Source: a virus. From it: a stretch of DNA of 35,858 nt. The stretch's first letter is position 1, and each line of letters begins with the position of its first letter. Under the pieces are notes generated by a model. That model made no database searches and was not told the DNA's origin. It saw only the letters and a list, made by a program, of their open reading frames with translations. The position numbers and the translations under genes are program-made. This document shows, piece after piece, positions 13,195-20,071 of this stretch. The stretch lies in IMG/VR virus record IMGVR_UViG_3300006802_000044, positions 1 through 35,858 of that record; one strand, given 5' to 3'.

Positions 13195-13403
13195 AATACA
13201 ACACAAAATACGATCGAATCATCAACACAGTTTTAGCAATGGAATGCGTTTCCGAAACAAAAAAGCAATACACGTTGACCGACCATCATTTGCGGAATTT
13301 GTGCGAATTAGTCGCTCAAATGGAACGTAACATTTGTGCTGACATTGCCGATCAGCATTCTGCGCCGTTGGTCGCAGCAAAAATCCGCGCGGGAGGTGAT
13401 TAA
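13191..13403 (+). CDS. Small hypothetical protein
   Basis: The protein has 70 residues and starts in an ATGA overlap with the previous gene. It is mostly helical, with YDRIINTVLAMECVSETKKQ and LTDHHLRNLCELVAQMERNI. It is more A+T-rich than its neighbours. No family recognised. The next gene is coupled by TAATG. Confidence 0.65.
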   Translation: MKYNTKYDRIINTVLAMECVSETKKQYTLTDHHLRNLCELVAQMERNICADIADQHSAPLVAAKIRAGGD

Positions 13404-13633
13404 TGACCCGCAATGAAATGATTAAAGCCGCGCACGCAGCAGGCGCAGCATTAGAAAATTACGGCGGCGCCTGGCACGTTGAAATGGGCGAGGTTGCGTT
13501 AAAAAAATACACCGACATGATTATTGGCATTGAGCGCGAGGAGTGCGCTAAAGCATGCGAACGCTTCAAATTAGATATTGCTGCCGATGCCATTCGCAAA
13601 CGAGGCGAACCGCATGAGAGTTCCGCCACTTAA
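13403..13633 (+). CDS. Small hypothetical protein (AIRKRGE type)
   Basis: The protein has 76 residues. Helical; the C-terminus EREECAKACERFKLDIAADA followed by IRKRGE is a pattern seen at the end of many small phage proteins of unknown function. It is coupled to the previous gene by TAATG. The methyltransferase starts 21 bases later. Confidence 0.65.
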   Translation: MTRNEMIKAAHAAGAALENYGGAWHVEMGEVALKKYTDMIIGIEREECAKACERFKLDIAADAIRKRGEPHESSAT

Positions 13634-13654
13634 CTATTTCAAAGGCAATATAAT

Positions 13655-14374
13655 ATGGTGGAAAATATGGTTAATTCGCTGCATCAACGAGGCCCGGAAA
13701 GAGGCGGAATCCGACGATATCTCGATACCGTCACCCCAGCAGAATACGTCCCGCAAACGGGTGAGGTTGACCTTACGCAAGTCACGCTCCAGGGGCTTGC
13801 GGATCTCTACGGGTCAGACAAAGGCTCGATCAAACACCGCTACACGAAAATCTACGAAACGCTGTTGCCCGAAATCGGGGTAAAAGATCGGCTGACGCAC
13901 CCGCTGCGCTTGGCTGAAATCGGTGTCGCGTGTGGTGCCAGTTTGCGCATGTGGGGTAATTATTTACCCGCGGCCAAAATTGACGGATTTGATATTCAGC
14001 CCGAGTGCGCAACGCTATGCAGGGATATGCCGAACATCACGATCACGGTGAAAGATCCGCGCGAAATTGACTACGGCCCCGAGTTTGACCTGGTGATCGA
14101 TGACGGCAGCCATATTGCTGAAGATATCTTAGGCGTGTTCGCGCATTGCTGGCGGTGGGTTAAACCGGGCGGCATGTACGTCATCGAGGATATGGCCTGC
14201 ACCTACAACGACGCGTATCGCGATAAATTTAATAAACATTTTGGCAAATCGTTGATCAACGATCGCAAGATCATTCTGCAGATGTTTGATGCGTTGTCGC
14301 GGGAAATTGACGCGGGCGTGAGCGCATTTACGGAAATGCGGTATTACAAGCAAATGTGGATTTTTAAACGATGA
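13655..14374 (+). CDS. Class I SAM-dependent methyltransferase (MycE-like)
   Basis: The protein has 239 residues. An AAAGG ribosome site is 11 bases upstream. The stretch LADLYGSDKGSIKHRYTKIY (48-67), then LRLAEIGVACGASLRMWGNY (84-103, SAM-binding motif I), DGFDIQPE (motif II acid Asp113), and DLVIDDGSHIAEDI (145-158) match the methyltransferase type related to macrolide/sugar O-methyltransferases such as MycE. WVKPGGMYVIEDM follows. The likely target is a sugar or small molecule rather than DNA. It is coupled by ATGA to the VRR-NUC gene. Confidence 0.85.
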   Translation: MVENMVNSLHQRGPERGGIRRYLDTVTPAEYVPQTGEVDLTQVTLQGLADLYGSDKGSIKHRYTKIYETLLPEIGVKDRLTHPLRLAEIGVACGASLRMWGNYLPAAKIDGFDIQPECATLCRDMPNITITVKDPREIDYGPEFDLVIDDGSHIAEDILGVFAHCWRWVKPGGMYVIEDMACTYNDAYRDKFNKHFGKSLINDRKIILQMFDALSREIDAGVSAFTEMRYYKQMWIFKR

Positions 14375-14694
14375 GATGGGCGGCCAAGCGAGATGCCAAC
14401 GATGGCATCATCGGTGAGGCATTACGCGCCGCAGGCTTCACCGTGCACGATTTTGCTGCAGCGGGCGGTGGCATACCCGATCGCCTAGTAACTCGAGCAT
14501 TACCGGATAAAATGCCCTGGATCTGTTGGGTTGAAATCAAAACCGCCAAAGGCCGGCTGCGCCCAGGGCAACAAGAATTTCGCGCAGTATTTGAGCCGCG
14601 CGGCGAGTTTTACGTTGCTCGAGATCCCGAACAAACCGTGCGGGAGCTGATGGAACGTTACACCGCGGCGATTAGGCCCGAGCTTGCTCGCTGA
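14371..14694 (+). CDS. VRR-NUC domain nuclease
   Basis: The protein has 107 residues, a single PD-(D/E)xK domain. Glu16 in the first helix, Gly-Ile-Pro-Asp37 (AGGGIPDRLV), Glu55-Ile-Lys57 (WVEIKTAKG) and Gln67/Gln68 with Phe70 (LRPGQQEF) give the standard set for VRR-NUC proteins. Phage members cut branched or flap DNA, probably to clear junctions before packaging (family knowledge). The last 23 bases overlap the convergent glycosyltransferase gene. Confidence 0.88.
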   Translation: MRWAAKRDANDGIIGEALRAAGFTVHDFAAAGGGIPDRLVTRALPDKMPWICWVEIKTAKGRLRPGQQEFRAVFEPRGEFYVARDPEQTVRELMERYTAAIRPELAR

Positions 14695-15352
14695 ACATCA
14701 GCTCTTTGCGTTTGCCTTTGTAATGCACAATCACCGGATTCGTATGCGTATCCATGTGCTCGGGCAGGCAGGCGTACTGATGCTCGGGCAAGTGCGCCAC
14801 GTTACCAGGCCAAAGCTGGTTAACGTATTCACGCAGCACTTCCTGGTCGCCATACCAGGCTTTAAATTTGGGCTCGAGGCGGTCGTACATTTCCGCCAGG
14901 ATTTCCCAGGCACCCGCATCGGGCGTAATCGTGCAGCAACCAATGTACGGATAAGCCACGTCCAGGGATTTACCAGCGTGTTCCGAATAATCCTGGCCGC
15001 GTTGTTTGACGTTAAACGGCGCGTCTTTTTGGAACGATCGGCGCGTTACCGCGATGACCGCTTCGCCCAGGAGCAGCTCTGGGAACAGCGGACGCCGCAC
15101 GATCATGTCGGTATCCATGTACAGCGCGGGTTGCTCAAGCTGCAGCGCCGCAAACGCTTTTGTGCGCCACAGCATCAACAGCTGCGGGTCACCCGCGGTC
15201 GGGTGCGTCCAGGTTACCCCTGGCACGGTCGGCGTTTGATGGTCTGTGACCTGGATAATTTCGGCGCCAGGGTTATGTTTCCGAAGCGACGCCACCATGG
15301 CGGTTGGCATCGTCAAGTCGGGCCCAACGTGAAAGAAAACAAAGGTTGACAT
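14672..15352 (-). CDS. Glycosyltransferase (GT-A, GT8-like)
   Basis: The protein has 226 residues. It has an N-terminal beta strand MSTFVFFHVG, LLMLWRTKAFAALQL, the metal-binding DxD motif at 80-82 (LYMDTDMIV), WYGDQEVLREYV (167-178) and VIVHYKG (207-213, a C-terminal His ligand). This matches small retaining GT-A glycosyltransferases. It is the only minus-strand gene between 12093 and the right end, overlapping the VRR-NUC gene by 23 bases and divergent from the second methyltransferase with 14 bases between starts. No ribosome site is visible upstream of its ATG. It could modify a virion protein, DNA or host surface. Confidence 0.82.
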   Translation of the reverse strand: MSTFVFFHVGPDLTMPTAMVASLRKHNPGAEIIQVTDHQTPTVPGVTWTHPTAGDPQLLMLWRTKAFAALQLEQPALYMDTDMIVRRPLFPELLLGEAVIAVTRRSFQKDAPFNVKQRGQDYSEHAGKSLDVAYPYIGCCTITPDAGAWEILAEMYDRLEPKFKAWYGDQEVLREYVNQLWPGNVAHLPEHQYACLPEHMDTHTNPVIVHYKGKRKELMFSEQARA

Positions 15353-15366
15353 AAGGAGAATTTACC

Positions 15367-16002
15367 ATGGTTAATTTGAATCGCAAACGCATCAGCCGCA
15401 TTGTTTGGGAAACCATCCTAGAAAATACGGTAAGCCACCCGAAGATGCCCTGGGTCGAGCAGCTCAACATGCTCGAGGCGTTACGATCGACGGCGAAACA
15501 GCCAACCGGCAGCATTTCGGTGGCGTCATTTTGGTGTTTGTATTCGGTGGTGCAGCATTTCAAGCCAAAGCGCGTAGCTGAGGTGGGTACGTTTATTGGC
15601 AAATCGACGCTGGCCTTGGCATCAAGCGGTGCGGAAGTGCACACATGCGATTACAGCAACGATATCAAGCTGCCGTTTAAGGTGAATCAGTACCCCATGA
15701 CCTCGAGCACCGATATGTTTGAGAAACTGCAGCCGGCGATTGACCTGTTGTTTTTGGATGGGCGTTTGCAAAAAGACGATTTTCAGCACCTTGGAAGGTT
15801 GCTGCACAAAGATTCGATGGTGGTTTTGGATGATTTTGAGGGAATTGAGAAAGGCGTCGCCAACGCCATGAAATTTCAATACCAGGCCGCCATGTTGATT
15901 TACCCGGCTGAGCGGGAGCTTCTCGAGCGGCACGGGCTGCCGGATGAAAGCACGGTTGCGCTTATTTTGCCGCGGCATTTGGTATCATTGACGAACCAAT
16001 AA
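15367..16002 (+). CDS. Class I SAM methyltransferase (Methyltransf_24-like)
   Basis: The protein has 211 residues, with strong AAGGAG 8 bases before the ATG. Motif I is RVAEVGTFIGKSTLALA (69-85); motif II is VHTCDYSND; LLFLDGR and MVVLDDFEGIEKG follow, as in O-methyltransferases of the Methyltransf_24 type that act on small molecules or sugars. The C-terminus DESTVALILPRHLV is a typical last strand. It lies back to back with the glycosyltransferase, suggesting a linked modification. Confidence 0.82.
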   Translation: MVNLNRKRISRIVWETILENTVSHPKMPWVEQLNMLEALRSTAKQPTGSISVASFWCLYSVVQHFKPKRVAEVGTFIGKSTLALASSGAEVHTCDYSNDIKLPFKVNQYPMTSSTDMFEKLQPAIDLLFLDGRLQKDDFQHLGRLLHKDSMVVLDDFEGIEKGVANAMKFQYQAAMLIYPAERELLERHGLPDESTVALILPRHLVSLTNQ

Positions 16003-16044
16003 CGCAGCAGTAGGCTCGCAAAGAACCGCAAAAAGGGTGCTGAA

Positions 16045-16416
16045 ATGGCTAATCACAAAACCGCGGCTGAATTTGTCGGAGTGTTGCTGCACAGCAGTAC
16101 GGCAACCCACTTTTTGCATTTGCAGACGGCGAGCTACGCCGCCCACAAGGCGCTGGGTCATTATTACGAAAACATCATTGACCTGGCCGACAAATATGCA
16201 GAGGCATACCAGGGGCATTTCGGCATCATCCCGCTAAACGATTATCCAGACGGGTTTAAAGTCCAGGCGGACGCGGCGAAATACGCCAACAGCCTGCTGA
16301 CGTTTGTAAAAGGCATCCGCAAGGATTTGCCGCAAGAAACCGATTTGCAGAACATCATCGATGAAATCGTGGGCGAAATTAGCGCGTTAATCTACAAGCT
16401 GGAGCGGTTCAAATAA
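16045..16416 (+). CDS. DUF5856-like protein (ferritin-like fold)
   Basis: The protein has 123 residues; AAAGGG is present 7 bases upstream. It has the conserved core HSSTATHFLHLQTASYAAHK (16-35), ALGHYYENIIDLADKYAEAY and QGHFGIIPL. These fit DUF5856, frequent in aquatic phages. The spacing of His/Asp/Glu in the helices recalls Dps/ferritin-like four-helix proteins, but metal binding is not shown. It is coupled to the next gene (TAATG). Confidence 0.75.
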   Translation: MANHKTAAEFVGVLLHSSTATHFLHLQTASYAAHKALGHYYENIIDLADKYAEAYQGHFGIIPLNDYPDGFKVQADAAKYANSLLTFVKGIRKDLPQETDLQNIIDEIVGEISALIYKLERFK

Positions 16417-17459
16417 TGAGCCGACGCCAGGAAATGGTCGCTGCACTCCAGCGCATGACCAGCCTGGATCAGCCGCAGAATCAAACCGGCGCCGAGGTGG
16501 CGGCCGACATTGCCCTGGGATTCACGCCGCTTGCTGTGCCGCAAAGCGCTCGAGATTTCGAGCGGTCCAGGCGCCAGGGCGACAAGCTCGGCATGTTGCT
16601 GGCAGGCGTTGGCATGGTTCCAGTGGTTGGCGGCCTGGTGAAGGGCGGCAAAACGGCCATTAAAACCATCGACAAGGCGATAGAGGGCCGATATTTCGAC
16701 CGCCTAGCCAAGGACTACGAAGGGCTGAAAGCCGCTTACGCAGCCATACCGGAGACCAAGGGCGGCAAGGTGCTCAACACCGACACAGCCCGTGAGCTCT
16801 CGCCCGATTACCTGGCTGACCGCACCCGCTCTGCGGACGTACACGAACCTTCCAGCGCGTTCATTAAGCGCGTATTCGCAGAACGCATGGCGCAACCGAC
16901 GCCGCCAGGGAAAGAGCCCCTGGTGGTATTTACCGCAGGCGGTACGGGCGCCGGCAAAACCTCGGGCTTAAAGGGTTTGCGGGAAGCCGATCCCAGGATC
17001 GACCGTGCCGAGCTCGAGTACGACACCAACATGAACAAATTTAGTTCAGCCAAGGAAAAGGTTGATGAAGTGCTGAAGTCGGGCCGCCGCGCCCAGGTGT
17101 TTTTTACTTACCGCAACCCGGTGGAATCGCTGGACCAGGGCGCATTAACGCGCGCAATGGACCAAGAGGCGCAATTTGGCACAGGCCGTACTGTCCCCAT
17201 TACCGAGCATCTGAACACCCATATCGGCTCCAGGGACGTAATGGAAAAGCTGCAAAAGGAATACGGCGACAACCCCAATTTCCGCCTGGTGGTGATTGAT
17301 AACAGCCGCGGCAGAGGTAACGCCGTGGTTTCTTCACTGGATAAATTACCCAAATTAGACGAAAATAAGGTGCGAGATGAACTACACCAAGCCCTCGAAA
17401 AAGCCAGAGCCGAGAAAAGAATTTCTGAGAAAGTCTATCGAGGCTTTGCAACCTACTAA
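16416..17459 (+). CDS. Zeta-toxin-like P-loop protein with membrane-type N-terminus
   Basis: The protein has 347 residues. The first 90 contain a hydrophobic Gly-rich segment (KLGMLLAGVGMVPVVGGLV, 57-75) of the kind found at the start of phage-injected or secreted proteins. From 144 on it resembles zeta-toxin kinases: EPSSAFIKRVFAERM, VVFTAGGTGAGKTSGLKGL (Walker A 175-183), YDTNMNKF, VFFTYRNPVES, and a late FRLVVIDNSRG. Zeta toxins phosphorylate UDP-GlcNAc and block wall synthesis. No epsilon-like antitoxin is adjacent. An injected effector or a virion-associated kinase is possible. Confidence 0.68.
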   Translation: MSRRQEMVAALQRMTSLDQPQNQTGAEVAADIALGFTPLAVPQSARDFERSRRQGDKLGMLLAGVGMVPVVGGLVKGGKTAIKTIDKAIEGRYFDRLAKDYEGLKAAYAAIPETKGGKVLNTDTARELSPDYLADRTRSADVHEPSSAFIKRVFAERMAQPTPPGKEPLVVFTAGGTGAGKTSGLKGLREADPRIDRAELEYDTNMNKFSSAKEKVDEVLKSGRRAQVFFTYRNPVESLDQGALTRAMDQEAQFGTGRTVPITEHLNTHIGSRDVMEKLQKEYGDNPNFRLVVIDNSRGRGNAVVSSLDKLPKLDENKVRDELHQALEKARAEKRISEKVYRGFATY

Positions 17460-17550
17460 GCCGTCGCATTGGGAAGAAAGCGACAGCATGGGCCAGGCTT
17501 TAGCGGATGCGCTAAACCGGGCCGTGTTAGGCAATAAACCGACACGCTGA
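17377..17550 (+). CDS. 57-residue overlapping small ORF
   Basis: The ATG at 17377 has AAGG 7 bases upstream and begins 83 bases before the end of the zeta-like gene in a different frame. Peptide: basic N-terminus (MNYTKPSKKPEPRKEFLRKS) and a helical end (SMGQALADALNRAVLGN). It covers the otherwise empty interval up to 17550. Its position could suit an antidote to the zeta-like protein, but there is no resemblance to epsilon. The next gene starts 1 base after its stop. Confidence 0.55.
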   Translation: MNYTKPSKKPEPRKEFLRKSIEALQPTKPSHWEESDSMGQALADALNRAVLGNKPTR

Positions 17551-17551
17551 T

Positions 17552-17716
17552 ATGCCGAGCTCGAGCAACAAGCAACGCCGGTTCATGGCCGCTGCTGCGC
17601 ACGATCCCCAATTCGCTAAACGCGCCGGCATCCCCCAAAGCGTGGCTCAGGATTTCAATAAGGCCGACAAAGGCAAAAAGCTCGCCGAAGCCATGAAGCG
17701 CATGAAGCGTGATTAA
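17552..17716 (+). CDS. Small basic phage protein (DUF3008-like)
   Basis: The protein has 54 residues. MPSSSNKQRRFMAAAAHDPQ, FAKRAGIPQSVAQDF and NKADKGKKL are the pattern of a very common short phage protein (S.aQqrlM...a.gip..va.eF..ADkg). Its role is unknown. It starts one base after the previous stop and precedes the terminase genes. The basic composition suggests nucleic acid binding. Confidence 0.7.
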   Translation: MPSSSNKQRRFMAAAAHDPQFAKRAGIPQSVAQDFNKADKGKKLAEAMKRMKRD

Positions 17717-17754
17717 CTTTGGTATGTGGCGCAAAAGCAACTGAAATCAATTAC

Positions 17755-17994
17755 ATGGCTGCTCGCAAAATACATACGACCTTGCGCGATAACTGGCGGT
17801 TACGCATCAAGGCCTCGAGCTTGGTTAACCGGCTGCATGAGCATGCCCTGGGGGAGGCGGAAATGTCGCAAACCCAGATCAAAGCTGCCGAGATCTTGTT
17901 GCGCAAAGTGGCGCCCGATTTGGCTCGCCAAGAAGTCACCGGCCAGGACGGTGGCCCACAAGAGCTGGTGATTAAATGGCGCGAACCGAAATAG
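17755..17994 (+). CDS. Candidate small terminase subunit
   Basis: The protein has 79 residues. ATG 17755 is chosen rather than a TTG at 17719. Residues 5-52 (LRDNWRLRIKASSLVNRLHE; EAEMSQTQIKAAEILLRKV) have a helical, HTH-like layout, followed by APDLARQEVTGQDGG and a short beta tail. Proteins of this size and pattern directly precede TerL in related phages and probably recognise the packaging site. It overlaps TerL by 19 bases. It is short for a TerS (often 100-180), so confidence is moderate. Confidence 0.65.
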   Translation: MAARKIHTTLRDNWRLRIKASSLVNRLHEHALGEAEMSQTQIKAAEILLRKVAPDLARQEVTGQDGGPQELVIKWREPK

Positions 17995-19322
17995 AGCTCC
18001 CTTACGAGCCTCGGCGCGCGTTTCTAGCGTTTCACAATCGCACCCAACGTTGGGCCTGCCTGGTCGCTCATCGCCGCGCAGGCAAGACGGTAGCGGCCGT
18101 CAACGACATTATTCGAGCAGCGATCACGTACCAGGGCCCGTATGGGCTATTCGCCTACATCAGCCCATTCAGATCCCAGGCGAAGGGCATTGCCTGGCAA
18201 TACTTTAAGGATTTCGCTCGGCCGATCATCAAGGCAACGAACGAGCAGGAATTGACGATCACTCTGGTAAACGACGCGCAGATCCGGCTATACGGGGCTG
18301 ACAACGCCGATGCGATGAGAGGCTTGGGATTCAGCGGGGTATTCTGTGACGAATATTCTGACTTCAAGCCCAGCGTGTTCGGTAACGTGCTCCGACCGGC
18401 TTTGAGCGACAAGCAAGGTTGGTGCGTGTTTGCCTCGACGCCGAAGGGCCGCAACCAGTTTTACGACATTTACGACACCGCTCAGCGGCTGCCGCACGAA
18501 TGGTTCCTGCTGCGTTTGCCTGCCTCGACTAGCGGGCTACTCCCTAGCGGTGAACTAGCGGCCGCTAAAGCGCAATTGTCCGAGGACCAGTATCTGCAGG
18601 AATACGAGTGCTCGTTTGAGGCGAGCCTTGGCCTCGGAGCTTTTTACGGGCGAGAGATGCGGCTGGCAACCGAGCAGGGGCGCGTGGTCCAGGTCGATCA
18701 CGATCCCGATCTGCCGGTATACACCGCCTGGGACCTGGGTTACCGAGATGACACGGCGATCTGGTGGTATCAGCAACACCGCGGCGAGATCCGCGTCATC
18801 GATTTTTACGCTGTGTCGGGCGCCGACATTCACGAAATTGCCGAGTTTGTGACGAGCAAACCCTATCGATATGAGCGGCATTTCCTGCCGCACGATGCTC
18901 GAGCGAAATCGCTGCAAACGGGCAAATCGATCGTTGAACAGCTGGCGAGCTACCTTGATCTGCGCAAGCTCACGGTGGTGCCGGACATTGGTTTGCAATC
19001 GGGCATCCAGGCGGTGCGCATGATTTTGCCGCGCGTTTGGTTTGACGCTGAAAAGTGCCGCGAAGGCATCGAGGCGTTACGGCAGTACCAGCGCGAGTAC
19101 GACGAGGATAAAAAAGCGTATCGTCAAAGCCCGCGACATGATTGGACTAGCCACCCTGCAGACGCATTTCGTATGCTTGCGGTATCATGGCAAGAACATG
19201 GCGACAAGTCCCCGGCACCAGCGGAGCCTAAAGCTCTAATCGTCGGGCCCGAAAACAAAGTGACGTTAAACGATATGTGGCAAGTCCACGATCGATCGGT
19301 GACCAGGAGAGCCCGAATATGA
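17976..19322 (+). CDS. terL: Terminase large subunit
   Basis: The protein has 448 residues. The ATPase has Walker A in AHRRAGKTVA (31-40), Walker B VFCDE (122-126) and coupling motif FASTPKG (152-158). The nuclease domain has its first acidic residue in YTAWDLGYRDDTAIWW (about 249-264) and a late DWTSHPADAFRML with the last acid. It is the packaging motor and headful or site-specific cutter, docking on the portal encoded at 20072. ATG 17976 lies within the TerS candidate. The stop overlaps the next start (ATGA). Confidence 0.95.
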   Translation: MARTEIELPYEPRRAFLAFHNRTQRWACLVAHRRAGKTVAAVNDIIRAAITYQGPYGLFAYISPFRSQAKGIAWQYFKDFARPIIKATNEQELTITLVNDAQIRLYGADNADAMRGLGFSGVFCDEYSDFKPSVFGNVLRPALSDKQGWCVFASTPKGRNQFYDIYDTAQRLPHEWFLLRLPASTSGLLPSGELAAAKAQLSEDQYLQEYECSFEASLGLGAFYGREMRLATEQGRVVQVDHDPDLPVYTAWDLGYRDDTAIWWYQQHRGEIRVIDFYAVSGADIHEIAEFVTSKPYRYERHFLPHDARAKSLQTGKSIVEQLASYLDLRKLTVVPDIGLQSGIQAVRMILPRVWFDAEKCREGIEALRQYQREYDEDKKAYRQSPRHDWTSHPADAFRMLAVSWQEHGDKSPAPAEPKALIVGPENKVTLNDMWQVHDRSVTRRARI

Positions 19323-19621
19323 GCATTGTGAGCCCCAATCGGTATCCATACGAAACCGTTGCCGCATCGCAAACAGCCCAGGTGCTGGGTGGTACAGGCG
19401 CGGTGGGCGATTATCTGCACCGCATTGTGGTCACCGTGACCACGGCCGGCAGCTCCACCCTCACGTTGCTCGATGGCAGCACAACGGTGCTCACCATGGC
19501 AGCGAATACGCCGATCGGCGTGTACAGCCTCGAGATTAACGCGGCATCGGCAAGCGGTCCGTGGAAAATCACGACAGGTGCAGGCCTGGCGGTGCTGGCG
19601 GTTGGATTCTTTACCGCATGA
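19319..19621 (+). CDS. Small conserved structural-type protein
   Basis: The protein has 100 residues. ATG 19319 overlaps the TerL stop (ATGA) and has GGAGAG upstream. It has the opening SIVSPNRYPYETVAASQTAQ, then an all-beta sequence (LHRIVVTVTTAGSSTLTLLD; TPIGVYSLEINA; AVLAVGFFTA). This opening recurs in proteins of many uncultured phages near the packaging genes. It is likely a small virion beta-sandwich protein; the precise role is unknown. Confidence 0.7.
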   Translation: MSIVSPNRYPYETVAASQTAQVLGGTGAVGDYLHRIVVTVTTAGSSTLTLLDGSTTVLTMAANTPIGVYSLEINAASASGPWKITTGAGLAVLAVGFFTA

Positions 19622-19779
19622 GTAAGCCAGGGCTGTATGCCAACATTTTAGCCAAGCAGGAACGGCAGAAACGCCAACGAGCTGCTGGCGAAACGGTGGA
19701 GCGCACCCGAAAGCCTGGTGAAGCAGGCGCGCCGACCGCGGCGGCTTTCAAGCAATCGGCAAAAACGGCAAAGCAATGA
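19618..19779 (+). CDS. 53-residue basic protein
   Basis: It is coupled at both ends (ATGA). The pattern MSKPGLYANILAKQERQKRQ then RKPGEAGAPTAAAFKQSAKT is a common short protein encoded between TerL and portal in related phages. Highly basic and probably unstructured alone. Function unknown. Confidence 0.75.
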   Translation: MSKPGLYANILAKQERQKRQRAAGETVERTRKPGEAGAPTAAAFKQSAKTAKQ

Positions 19780-20066
19780 CGGCAGCCTGGACGCGAAGCG
19801 CAGGGAAAAACCCGAAAGGCGGATTAAACGCCAAGGGCCGCGCGTCTTATCACCGCGAAACGGGCGGTACGTTAAAGCCCCCGGTGAAAGCCGGCGATAA
19901 CCCGCGGCGCGCATCGTTTTTGGCGCGAATGGGCAACATGCCAGGACCGATGGCGAAAAACGGTAAGCCGACGAGGTTGGCATTGGCATTACGCGCATGG
20001 GGCGCCTCGAGCAAAGAGGACGCCAAAGCAAAGGCCCGCGCCATCAGCGCTCGAAACAAGGGATAA
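19776..20066 (+). CDS. Conserved basic protein (DUF6321-like)
   Basis: The protein has 96 residues. AWTRSAGKNPKGGLNAKGRA, SYHRETGGTLKPPVKAG and DNPRRASFLARMGNMPGPM form a well-recognised phage protein of unknown function. Rich in Gly, Lys and Arg. It lies between packaging and portal genes. It may be a DNA-binding or assembly accessory. Its end is 5 bases before the portal start. Confidence 0.8.
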   Translation: MTAAWTRSAGKNPKGGLNAKGRASYHRETGGTLKPPVKAGDNPRRASFLARMGNMPGPMAKNGKPTRLALALRAWGASSKEDAKAKARAISARNKG

Positions 20067-20071
20067 GCGTC

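Noticed and set aside
13649-13654. Perfect TATAAT as a promoter -10 for the methyltransferase
   Set aside because: It abuts the ATG at 13655 and no fitting -35 is present 16-18 bases upstream; a good AAAGG ribosome site supports readthrough from upstream instead.
13578-13883. 101-codon ORF overlapping the methyltransferase start
   Set aside because: It is out of frame with the methyltransferase, whose N-terminal motif region it covers; no family pattern and no ribosome site.
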